From JAWPMV01 sp038527215 (GTDB lineage Bacteria; Bacteroidota; Bacteroidia; J057): a DNA stretch of 64,000 bases. The DNA is taken from the NCBI GenBank assembly GCA_038527215.1, contig JBCBGC010000029.1, positions 1 through 64,000 of the forward strand, read 5' to 3'. The position numbers and the translations under genes are program-made. Positions 49,273 through 57,615 of this stretch are shown in pieces (the stretch's first letter is position 1; the number at the start of each line of letters is the position of its first letter). The notes beneath the pieces are model-generated. The model made no database searches and was not told where the DNA came from. It was given only the letters and a program-made list of their open reading frames with translations.

Positions 49273-51462
49273 CTAGCTTCCTAATTCCAACTGATCTTTG
49301 ACCAGATGGTAATAGGTTCCTTTGTGTGTTACCAATTCTTGATGGGTTCCTATTTCGACAATTTCACCTTTTTCCAAAACGACAATTTGATCGGCATTGC
49401 GGACAGTACTGAGGCGGTGCGCCACCGTGATGACGGTTTTTCCCGCGAAAAATTCCTGCAGATTGTCCACGATGATGCGTTCGTTCTTGGCGTCCAGGGC
49501 ATTGGTGGCTTCATCGAAAAAAAGGAAATTGGGATTTTTGTAAACGGCTCGGGCTATCAGAATGCGCTGCCGCTGTCCCTGGCTAATGCCATTTCCGGTG
49601 GCACCGATCATGGTATTGTAGGATAGGGGCAGGCCTTCGATAAACTCGTGCACATTGGCAGTTCGGACCGATCTGAGCAAGCGGTTTTTGTCGACCCGAT
49701 CTGTACTTTCAGATATATTATTTGCGATGGTGTCAGAAAATAAATAGCCATCCTGCATCACGGCGCCACACTTTCCCCGCCAAAAGGCCTTATTCAGGTA
49801 TTGGAGGGAAGTCCCGCCTACTTGAATCTGCCCCATATTGGGTTCATAAAAGCCTAGCAGGAGTTTGACTAGGGTGGTCTTGCCACTGCCGCTGGTGCCG
49901 ACGATAGCCGTCATTTTTCCATGCGGGATGGTTAGGTTGATATTATTCAGGACCGGCTCATCCAGTGGGTTGTACTGGAAACTCAGGTTCTTAATCTCTA
50001 TGTCAGCTGCCTCAGGTAGGAGGTCGAAAGCCTCCTGCTCTTGCTGCTCATTTTTCTGTCCGTGAATTTCATCCAACCTTTCCAGGCTGATTTGGGCATC
50101 CTGAGCCGAGCGGATAAACTGAATCATGCGGTGTAAAGGCGCATTTAGCTGGCCGATGATATATTGAACCGCCATCATCATCCCCAGGGTCATGTCCCCC
50201 TTGATGACCGCTGTGGCTGCGATAAAGGAAATAAAGATGTCTTTGAGTTGATTGATGGAAAAAGCTCCTGCATCCTGATATTGAGAGATGGCCAGGCTGC
50301 GAATTTCTGCCCGGAAAAGCCTGGCCTGAATCCCGGCCCATTTCCGGCGACGCTTCCGTTCACTGTTCTGCAATTTGATTTCCTGCATCCCCTGAATCAG
50401 TTCGATCAGCGCATTCTGGTTTTCGGATAAATGGGTAAATCGCTGATAATCAACTTCCCGTCTTTTCTTCAGGAAGAACATGATCCAGAGTATATAGGCC
50501 GCCGTGGCCCCCACAAAGACCAGGAAGATCGGTAAGTTATAAAAGAGGAGAATCAGGCCGAAGGTGAAGAAATTGATCAGGGAAAAAAGGGTGGTCAGGG
50601 TGTCCCCGGTCAAAAAGGTCTCGATCCGTTGATGATCACCGATGCGCTGCAACAAATCCCCCACCATTTTTGTATCAAAAAATCCGATCGGCAGCTTCAT
50701 CAGCTTGATCAAAAAATCAGAGATGAGCGATACATTGAGGCGGGTACTTATGTGAAGCAAAATCCAGTTCTGGAAAAAAGTTACGGAGGTTTGCCCAACA
50801 AAAATCATCAACTGTGCAATGAGAATCAGGTAAATGAAATTGATATCCTGATTTTTGATCCCAGAATCCACAATGCTCTGCGTGAGGAAGGGGAAAATCA
50901 GTTGAAAAATACTCAGGAGAAAAAGCCCCAGCACAAATTGTACAATCAGCTTTTTGTGGGGAATCAGGTATTTCAGCAGGTACTGAAAGCTGCCTTTTTC
51001 TACTTCTTCTCCTTCATGGGTGTAAAAATCCGGCGTAGGTTCCAATAACAGGATGATCCCCGTCCGGCCATCACTTTCCCAATTGGCCCGAAAATCATTC
51101 CGGTCCAGCTTAATCCTGCCTTCGGCAGGGTCCGCGATATACACATGCTTAGGCGTTACCTTATACACCACCACAAAATGATCCTGTCCCCAATGTGCAA
51201 CACAAGGAAGGGGGGCACTCTCTAGCCCCGGTGCATGGTCGGTCTGCTCCATGGGGATCTGTACGGGAAGGCAGCGGTAACCTATATGTTCACCGGCCTC
51301 CATGATACCCTGGAGGGAAACGCCGTTGCGCGAAAAGTAACTTAGGTCTCGGAGATATGGAAGGCTGTATGCCTTCCCATGGTAGGCAGCAATCATGCGT
51401 AAGCATGTCGGCCCACAATCCATCGCATCATGCTGATGGAAAAAGGGAAAACGCTTTTTCAT
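49273..51462 (-). CDS. C39-peptidase ABC exporter for double-glycine peptides
   Basis: A 729-aa bacteriocin-type exporter. The N-terminal C39 peptidase (~1-140) has the catalytic Cys in HDAMDCGPTCLRMI, the His in HWGQDHFVVVY and the Asp in IADPAEG. A six-helix membrane domain follows (~170-450). The ATPase domain carries Walker A GTSGSGKTTL, signature ISQGQRQRILIARA and Walker B FLFFDEATNALD, with the H-loop VAHRLST. It should cleave precursor leaders after the GG and export the modified core. It heads the cluster's minus-strand order exporter - HlyD - HTH - precursors - gwsG - gwsS. A half-match to the palindrome (ACTCTAATAA, 51529-51538) lies upstream. Confidence 0.95.
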   Translation of the reverse strand: MKKRFPFFHQHDAMDCGPTCLRMIAAYHGKAYSLPYLRDLSYFSRNGVSLQGIMEAGEHIGYRCLPVQIPMEQTDHAPGLESAPLPCVAHWGQDHFVVVYKVTPKHVYIADPAEGRIKLDRNDFRANWESDGRTGIILLLEPTPDFYTHEGEEVEKGSFQYLLKYLIPHKKLIVQFVLGLFLLSIFQLIFPFLTQSIVDSGIKNQDINFIYLILIAQLMIFVGQTSVTFFQNWILLHISTRLNVSLISDFLIKLMKLPIGFFDTKMVGDLLQRIGDHQRIETFLTGDTLTTLFSLINFFTFGLILLFYNLPIFLVFVGATAAYILWIMFFLKKRREVDYQRFTHLSENQNALIELIQGMQEIKLQNSERKRRRKWAGIQARLFRAEIRSLAISQYQDAGAFSINQLKDIFISFIAATAVIKGDMTLGMMMAVQYIIGQLNAPLHRMIQFIRSAQDAQISLERLDEIHGQKNEQQEQEAFDLLPEAADIEIKNLSFQYNPLDEPVLNNINLTIPHGKMTAIVGTSGSGKTTLVKLLLGFYEPNMGQIQVGGTSLQYLNKAFWRGKCGAVMQDGYLFSDTIANNISESTDRVDKNRLLRSVRTANVHEFIEGLPLSYNTMIGATGNGISQGQRQRILIARAVYKNPNFLFFDEATNALDAKNERIIVDNLQEFFAGKTVITVAHRLSTVRNADQIVVLEKGEIVEIGTHQELVTHKGTYYHLVKDQLELGS

Positions 51463-51681
51463 GGTTTAGCAAACTTGGTTCTAACGTACCCTTCAGTAAA
51501 GGAAACAATTGAAAGTTAGTAAATAATTACTCTAATAAAAATTTTCTTACATGGGCATAGTTTTTTAGCAAAAACTAATCAGTAGGGTGAATTAATTTTT
51601 ACCTTTTTCCGGTAACAATATTTTCAGGTAGCGCACTGTAAAGAGAAAAGTAATCCTATTCACTTCTATCTGGAGATAGTC

Positions 51682-53772
51682 ATGAAAAAAATTGCGCTAC
51701 TTACTTTGTCTCTTGTGGTCTGTGTTTCATTAATGGCTCAGGTTCCTCCTCAAGGGATTCAGTTTCAGTCCGTCGCCCGGACTGTAGGCGGTGTCGCCAT
51801 GGCCAATACCGCCATTACCGTAAGGTTCAGCATCAGAAATGCAGCCTCTACCATCGTTTACCAGGAATCTCACGGTATTTTGACAGACGATTTTGGGCTC
51901 TTTAACGCTGTAGTGGGTTCGGGAACAGCTAGTCTGGGGACCTTTGCAGCTATCAACTGGGGAGCTAGCACCTATTCAGTGGATATCGAAGTAGATGACG
52001 GCTCAGGCTTTAGCCTGGTGGGGAATTGTACCTTTCAAAGCGTCCCTTATGCCTTGTATGCTGACAAAGCTAACATGGCGGTTGGCGACCTTACCAACGT
52101 AAACCTTACAGGCCTGACTACCGGGCAGGTCTTAAGCTGGAATGGGGCCGAATGGGTGCCCGCCAATAACACCTTACCGATTTGGTCTCAGCTGGGTAAC
52201 ACCGCTTTCTATAATCAGGGACGGGTGGGCATTGGTACCTATAATCCTGAAGCAACTTTTCACCTTGCAGACTCTGGCGTATTCTTCCAGGATACCGCCA
52301 CCCTCCTGGTAGGGGGAAGCATGACAGGAGCAGGGAGTAAAATCATCTGGCACGGGCGCAAAGGGGCCTTCCGGGCTGGCATTCTGTCTAACCCTTTTGG
52401 GGGCTACAACTACAACAACTTCTGGAACTATGACAGCATCGGCTATTACTCTTTTGCTGGGGGCTATAATTCCCGGGCGAAGGGCTTTGGGGCTTTTGCC
52501 TTTGGTAGTTTCGGTTGGGCGGATGGATCCAACTCAGTAGCCTTTTTTGGCAGCGCCAGCGGCAACAGAAGTTATACCTTCGGAGGGAGTTCGAGAGGCA
52601 GTGGAAGTTTTACGGTAGAAGGGGTGGCCGATGATGAAGGCGGCATCGCGATGTATGGCTATACCGGGGGACGCTACGGAGTTTCTATTGGGGGCGGTAC
52701 GACCGGGCTGGGGGCTTCTTCTTCCCGCGAAGATTATGCTATCGCCATTGGCTGGAACTCTGATGCCCGTGGACAGGCTTCCATTGCCCTGGGACCCTCA
52801 GACGCTTACGGCTACAATAGCTTTTCCACCGGCTGGGTGACCGAAGCCCGAGGCAATTATTCCTCGACCTTTGGTTATCAGACCAACTCTTATCCTTATG
52901 CCTCCATGGCGCTGGGGCGCTTCAACCAGATCACCGGAGATAGTGCTTCCTGGGTAACTACGGACCCGATTTTTATCATCGGAGACGGAACCTCAAATTC
53001 CAACCGCTCCAACTCCTTCGTGATTCAAAAAAATGGACAGACGGCCGTGGGCTATAATACCCCGGTTGGCATGCTCAATGTCTCTACCGCGCTGGGGAGT
53101 CTGAATAACGGCGGACTGGATGTTACCAACTCAGCTTTGCTCATCGGCACCACGGCTACGGGCATAGCCTTCGATGCCAATCAAATGGAAGGCATAGGGA
53201 GTCGCCTGTATTTGAACTACAATTCCGCCCAGGAACTATCGCTTTGTTATGGCGGTGGGTTTGTGGGTGTAGGTACGGCCAATCCAGCCGCGAAATTTGA
53301 AATTGAACAAAGTGCCAACCTGGCAGGAGGCGGCCTCCGCCTCAACAGCAGCGCCTCTGGCAACTATTGGGATATATTCTACGATGGAGCGGCAGACCTG
53401 CAATTTGCGCGCAACGGAGTAGCTCGGGCTTCCATCGACCAGGTCAATGGTGCCTACAATCAGCTTTCCGATCTCCGGATGAAAAAAGACATTGCCCCGC
53501 TTGAGCCGGTCATGGATAAAGTCATGCAACTGAAACCTGCCCGCTACCACTATCTCGGAAACCAAGTAGATGATGACCCTTCTTTAGGGTTCATTGCCCA
53601 GGAGGTGGAAGAGGTCATGCCTGAAATTGTCAACAACAAAGAAGGGATGCGCTCCCTTTCGTATGATGAGTTTTCTGTGCTGGCCATTAAAGCCATTCAG
53701 GAACAGCAGGCCCAGATTGAAGCGCTCAAAGCAGAAATCCAAGCCCTTAAAAAGCAGGTTAATCATGAATAG
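51682..53772 (+). CDS. Adhesin-like protein with S74 chaperone domain
   Basis: A 696-aa secreted protein. The signal peptide ends in LMAQ. Residues ~20-125 are a beta-sandwich (VPPQGIQFQSVARTVGGVAMANTAITVRFSIRN in part) common in Bacteroidota fibrous proteins. The middle (~250-420) is a head of left-handed YadA-like repeats with S/G-rich turns (SIGYYSFAGGYNSRAKGFGAFAFGS, SIALGPSDAYGYNSFSTGW). Residues ~595-690 are a Peptidase S74 intramolecular chaperone domain: SDLRMKKDIAPLEPVMDKV, LGFIAQEVEEVMPEIV and a trailing coiled coil. In phage tail fibres S74 auto-cleaves with a Ser-Lys dyad (the S and K of SDLRMKKD). A trimeric surface fibre is likely. Confidence 0.88.
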   Translation: MKKIALLTLSLVVCVSLMAQVPPQGIQFQSVARTVGGVAMANTAITVRFSIRNAASTIVYQESHGILTDDFGLFNAVVGSGTASLGTFAAINWGASTYSVDIEVDDGSGFSLVGNCTFQSVPYALYADKANMAVGDLTNVNLTGLTTGQVLSWNGAEWVPANNTLPIWSQLGNTAFYNQGRVGIGTYNPEATFHLADSGVFFQDTATLLVGGSMTGAGSKIIWHGRKGAFRAGILSNPFGGYNYNNFWNYDSIGYYSFAGGYNSRAKGFGAFAFGSFGWADGSNSVAFFGSASGNRSYTFGGSSRGSGSFTVEGVADDEGGIAMYGYTGGRYGVSIGGGTTGLGASSSREDYAIAIGWNSDARGQASIALGPSDAYGYNSFSTGWVTEARGNYSSTFGYQTNSYPYASMALGRFNQITGDSASWVTTDPIFIIGDGTSNSNRSNSFVIQKNGQTAVGYNTPVGMLNVSTALGSLNNGGLDVTNSALLIGTTATGIAFDANQMEGIGSRLYLNYNSAQELSLCYGGGFVGVGTANPAAKFEIEQSANLAGGGLRLNSSASGNYWDIFYDGAADLQFARNGVARASIDQVNGAYNQLSDLRMKKDIAPLEPVMDKVMQLKPARYHYLGNQVDDDPSLGFIAQEVEEVMPEIVNNKEGMRSLSYDEFSVLAIKAIQEQQAQIEALKAEIQALKKQVNHE

Positions 53773-54550
53773 GCAGCTGATGCATATCCTTACCCTTTGC
53801 TTAGGGCTGATCGTTTGCTTGCCTCTGGCTACGCTCGCCCAGGTAGACCTCGGACGAAAGCTCTTCAGCAATGGAGGCGGCGCGGGCGCGGCGGGCATCC
53901 AGCAGTACAACTACTCCTTTGGAGAAAGCCTCGTCGGTACCGCCAACGCAAACTTCCCCATGCTCACCAAAGGCTTCCAACAGCCTGAGCCCGATTATCT
54001 GCTAGCTATTAGCCTGGCTTGGCTGGACCTGGAAGCCTTGCCTCAAGGCAATGTGCTCAGTTGGCAGACTTCTCAGGAAGAAGTGGGTGACCGCTTTCTG
54101 ATCGAGCGGAGTCATGATGGCACCACTTTTATCCCAGCTCACCAAATAGCCTCCAGCCAAATCGGGGTTTATCAGTGGACCGATCCCGAGGCGATGCGCT
54201 CTGCAGAAGTTTTTTGGTACTATCGTATCCAACAGATTCAGGCCAACGGTCGCGTGGTCTATTCTGATATCAGACACCTGCGCCTTCAGCCTACAGCCAG
54301 CCGCTGGTCCTTTTTTCCCAATCCAGCCCAGGGACACATCTGGCTGAAAGGAGAAGCGGCCACCCAAGGCATGTTGCGATATCAGGTCTGGGATTTTCAG
54401 GGAAAAATGGTCCTTCCGGAAGGGCGGGCTGCCGTAGAGGCTTCCTTCGAAATTCAGATTCCTTTGGCAGGCTTAAGTGAAGGAGCCTATCTGGTCCGGG
54501 CCTTCTGGCCAGGCGGCCAGGCCCAGGCGAGCATCCTAGTCCAGCCCTGA
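53765..54550 (+). CDS. T9SS type A protein coupled to the S74 adhesin
   Basis: A 261-aa protein whose ATG at 53765 lies inside the last codons of the S74 gene (8-bp overlap), so translation is coupled. The signal peptide ends in TLAQ. Residues ~22-75 contain an alternating GAGAAGIQQYNYSFGES region; ~85-175 resembles a fibronectin/Ig-type strand domain (VLSWQTSQEEVGDRFLIERSHDG, YRIQQIQANGRVVYSD); the end is a T9SS type A domain (WSFFPNPAQGHIWLKG, VWDFQGKMVLPE, LSEGAYLVRAFWPGG). It probably accompanies the adhesin at the surface. Confidence 0.85.
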   Translation: MNRQLMHILTLCLGLIVCLPLATLAQVDLGRKLFSNGGGAGAAGIQQYNYSFGESLVGTANANFPMLTKGFQQPEPDYLLAISLAWLDLEALPQGNVLSWQTSQEEVGDRFLIERSHDGTTFIPAHQIASSQIGVYQWTDPEAMRSAEVFWYYRIQQIQANGRVVYSDIRHLRLQPTASRWSFFPNPAQGHIWLKGEAATQGMLRYQVWDFQGKMVLPEGRAAVEASFEIQIPLAGLSEGAYLVRAFWPGGQAQASILVQP

Positions 54551-54552
54551 GC

Positions 54553-56505
54553 CTAACGACTGCCCAGCATGACATCTAAATCTAGTTTGAGAAAAGGGCG
54601 GAAATTGACCTGGCGCTGTTGCAGCACCTCCTCCCGGTAGTTGGTGGTGATGGAAGAAAAGGCATCCAGCTCCTTATACTTGAAATCCTGCACTTGAATT
54701 TGCCACCAGACCGAGAGATCTACGGTAGCGGGTCTTCGATGAAACAGACGAAGGCCCGTAACCGCCCCTGTCTGATGTGAACGGATGTGTAGGTTGATAG
54801 GCGTCAGCACATTGAGCAAAGAAGTCATCGAGGTATTCTGAAACCGAAACTGGCTGAAATGCTTGTATCCCAGGTCGAGAAAAAGGCGGCTGTTTTGCCA
54901 GGGGGACTTAATGGTCAGCCGGTTATTGTGTTCCATGATGTAGGTGGTCGTCGTATCCAGGGGCGTTTCAGAAAATTGCCCCCAATTCAGGTAAGAGGTC
55001 TGGACCTCCTTCCGGTAAAGGGATAGTTCTGAATCCCATTTTCGATTGGGACGAAAATCCAATTCCAGGCGACTCTCCAGGTTGCGGGTAGAGCGATCCG
55101 TGAAATTCCGGTCGGTAAAGTCCTTGACATTATAGGTTACATACAGATACTGCTCGCCACTTATACTCAAGCGATCGGTAACCTGCCAGCGATAATCAAA
55201 TTCCAGCCTCAATGATCTTTGGGTATAATTATCCTGACTCCTTTCCTTGAACAAAAAAGCATAGCGCCGCACCAGGCCCAGGATTTTATACCGCGTAGAA
55301 AAATTCCGATTCCAGGAAGCCCGCCATTCGGTACTCAGGCCGTAATTGAGCTCATCGTGGTCGTCAAAATTCTCTTCCGAAGGAGTATCATATTGTAAGT
55401 AGCGGTTGGTGCCGATCAAGGCAAAGCGATGGCGGTTGCCCGGACGGTATTGCAGGTTGAGTTCCAGGTTGGTCCGTTTCCGAAAATAGTCCTTCTGTTT
55501 TTCCCGATCCCGCAAGCGCGTAAACTCCCGGTCTGGCATCTCCAGGGAATTTTCCAGTTCATAGGTCCGGTTCAGGAAGCGATATTCGTACACAAAAAAT
55601 CCCCGCCATTTTCTCCCTCCATAGCTCAATTTCTGTCGGGAATAAAAATCCGTTTGTAAGAAGGATAACTGGTTAAACTCAGCATCCCCCTGAAGGTATG
55701 GCACATAATCAAAAATCCTCCGGGTAAGGAGGAGCTCGTTGTTCGATTCCCAGAAAATTTCGCCCAGGAATTTGTACCGCAAAGCCAATGAGGGCGCCAG
55801 GGTGTCTACCTTGATTTTCTCCACCGATTTGGAGAGGTAGTCATCCATTTCATTGCTTCCCAGATGGAACATCAGGGAAATGCCTGCATCCTGATTAAAA
55901 GCCTTGGCCCATTCACTGTTCAGGCTGATATTCCGCTGATGCCGGGGCTCTATATATTTGGTTCGGACAAAAATATTGTTTCGGGTCTCAAGCCCATCCT
56001 TCCACGCATAGCGCGACTTGAGCAATAGACCGGGAGAGAAACCCTGGTCCAGGATATTGGAGCGATAATCCCAGCTGTAGCCGATTAAGGGCGTGATGGA
56101 AATGTCCTGAGTGGGATGATAAGTGGTCCCCAGGTATACGCTATAGCGCTGGGTGCCGGTATTGAGAAATTGATCCGATTCCAGCCAGGTAGAAAATTCC
56201 CATTTTTTCCCCAGCCGATAATGTTGCCAAAGACTGTTGCTCAGATAAAATTGAACCAGGGGATTATCCCGACGGCTATTAAACAGGTTGTCGTGATGCA
56301 TGCGCCATTCCAGGCGGTACTTGCCTTTCTGATAGGCATACCTCAAATCAGCCCGGGTGGCATATGTGAAATTATTCTGTCGTTTGAAGGAAAGGCGCAG
56401 GGCAGGTTTTTCTTCTGCAACGATTTGTTGAGCGGTCAGGGGCCACACCAGACAGAAAAGGGCGGAGAATAGCACCAGGCTGATATGGATCCGTTTCCAA
56501 TGCAC
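54553..56505 (-). CDS. Outer-membrane beta-barrel protein of unknown function
   Basis: A 650-aa protein with a signal peptide ending in LTAQ. It consists of about 18-24 alternating beta strands with aromatic girdle ends and charged turns, such as YRLEWRMHHDNLFNS, WEFSTWLESDQF, NNELLLTRRIFDY and LSLYRKEVQTSYLN, which is the pattern of a large outer-membrane barrel. I recognise no catalytic or transport signature. It is convergent with the T9SS gene (2-bp gap) and probably monocistronic. Pore, receptor or enzyme are all possible. Confidence 0.75.
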   Translation of the reverse strand: MHWKRIHISLVLFSALFCLVWPLTAQQIVAEEKPALRLSFKRQNNFTYATRADLRYAYQKGKYRLEWRMHHDNLFNSRRDNPLVQFYLSNSLWQHYRLGKKWEFSTWLESDQFLNTGTQRYSVYLGTTYHPTQDISITPLIGYSWDYRSNILDQGFSPGLLLKSRYAWKDGLETRNNIFVRTKYIEPRHQRNISLNSEWAKAFNQDAGISLMFHLGSNEMDDYLSKSVEKIKVDTLAPSLALRYKFLGEIFWESNNELLLTRRIFDYVPYLQGDAEFNQLSFLQTDFYSRQKLSYGGRKWRGFFVYEYRFLNRTYELENSLEMPDREFTRLRDREKQKDYFRKRTNLELNLQYRPGNRHRFALIGTNRYLQYDTPSEENFDDHDELNYGLSTEWRASWNRNFSTRYKILGLVRRYAFLFKERSQDNYTQRSLRLEFDYRWQVTDRLSISGEQYLYVTYNVKDFTDRNFTDRSTRNLESRLELDFRPNRKWDSELSLYRKEVQTSYLNWGQFSETPLDTTTTYIMEHNNRLTIKSPWQNSRLFLDLGYKHFSQFRFQNTSMTSLLNVLTPINLHIRSHQTGAVTGLRLFHRRPATVDLSVWWQIQVQDFKYKELDAFSSITTNYREEVLQQRQVNFRPFLKLDLDVMLGSR

Positions 56506-56667
56506 CCCAAAAGATAGGACTTTTTACAGGGAAGTAGGGGGCGATCTTTTTTCCCCATCCTACATGCCGATACTTATGGTCCATCAGACAATATAAATCA
56601 GCCAATGGTTTGCGCTTCCGCACAGTTTCCCTCAAATTGCACATGCTAGTAACCTAACCACAACCTT

Positions 56668-57615
56668 ATGTCCATCCGCAAAGCAGTGATTACTGCTGCC
56701 GGCCGCGGGAGCCGACTGTACCCAGCAGCTGATACCGTTCAGAAAGCGATGTTGCCCTTTGTTGACCGGGACGGTCTTACCAAGCCGCTTATCCAGATTA
56801 TCATTGAGGAAGCCTTATCTGCCGGAGTGGAGGAGGTCTGTATTGTGGCGGCCCCCGGAGATGAAGCGCGGTATCGCTCCGCCTTCGATTCCTGGAAAAA
56901 GCATATGCTGCCCGCTTTACAAGGTTCAAGTTGGGCCAACCATGAAATGGAAAAGATAGATGATCTTTTGCAACGCCTGCATTTTCGGGTCCAGGAGGAC
57001 CCGCGGGGCTACGGGGATGCCGTATGGACTGCCCGTGATTTTGTGGGAGATGAGCCTGTCCTGTTGTTGTTGGGAGACCACCTCTATGTCTCGGATGATC
57101 CGGAAAAAAGCTGTGCCCAGCAACTGGTAGACCTGGCCTTACAGGAAAAGCAAACGGTTTCTGCTGTCAATGCTACCCCAGAGCATCTGGTCAGCAAATA
57201 CGGTACCCTCACCGGCAAAGCCTTGCCCCAGCAACCAGGGCGGTATCAGGTAGAGCGGATTCAGGAAAAACCCGCCCTCAGCATGGCAGAGATTTCCCTC
57301 AAAACCCCTGGGTTAAGGATGGGCTATTATCTCTGCATTTTCGGGATGCATGTACTGCAACCAGAGTTCATGGCGGTGCTGGGAGAAATGCTGGAAGCCC
57401 CAGGTCCCGGGGCAAGCCCCATCAGTCTTACGCCGGCTTTTCAAGCCTTGGCGGACCGGAGGAGGTATTTTGCCCAGGAAATGAACGGCAAGCGATATGA
57501 TTTGAGCGCCGCTTATGGCTTGATGCGGGCTCAAATGGCATTGGGCCTTTCGGGGGAAGACCGGGATTTAGTCCTTTCAACGCTTCTGGAAACACTGGCT
57601 GAAACACGCATATGA
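56668..57615 (+). CDS. GalU-like nucleotidyltransferase
   Basis: A 315-aa sugar-1-phosphate nucleotidyltransferase. The signature AVITAAGRGSRLYP with the activator lysine in KAMLPFVD is present, then PLIQIIIEEALSAGVEEVCIV, the acceptor-sugar region LLGDHLYVSD (with the metal-binding Asp) and VERIQEKPA. It resembles UTP-glucose-1-phosphate uridylyltransferases (GalU). Its stop overlaps the start of the next gene (ATGA), so both are made in equal amounts. It probably supplies a UDP-sugar, but the sugar and nucleotide are not certain. Confidence 0.88.
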   Translation: MSIRKAVITAAGRGSRLYPAADTVQKAMLPFVDRDGLTKPLIQIIIEEALSAGVEEVCIVAAPGDEARYRSAFDSWKKHMLPALQGSSWANHEMEKIDDLLQRLHFRVQEDPRGYGDAVWTARDFVGDEPVLLLLGDHLYVSDDPEKSCAQQLVDLALQEKQTVSAVNATPEHLVSKYGTLTGKALPQQPGRYQVERIQEKPALSMAEISLKTPGLRMGYYLCIFGMHVLQPEFMAVLGEMLEAPGPGASPISLTPAFQALADRRRYFAQEMNGKRYDLSAAYGLMRAQMALGLSGEDRDLVLSTLLETLAETRI

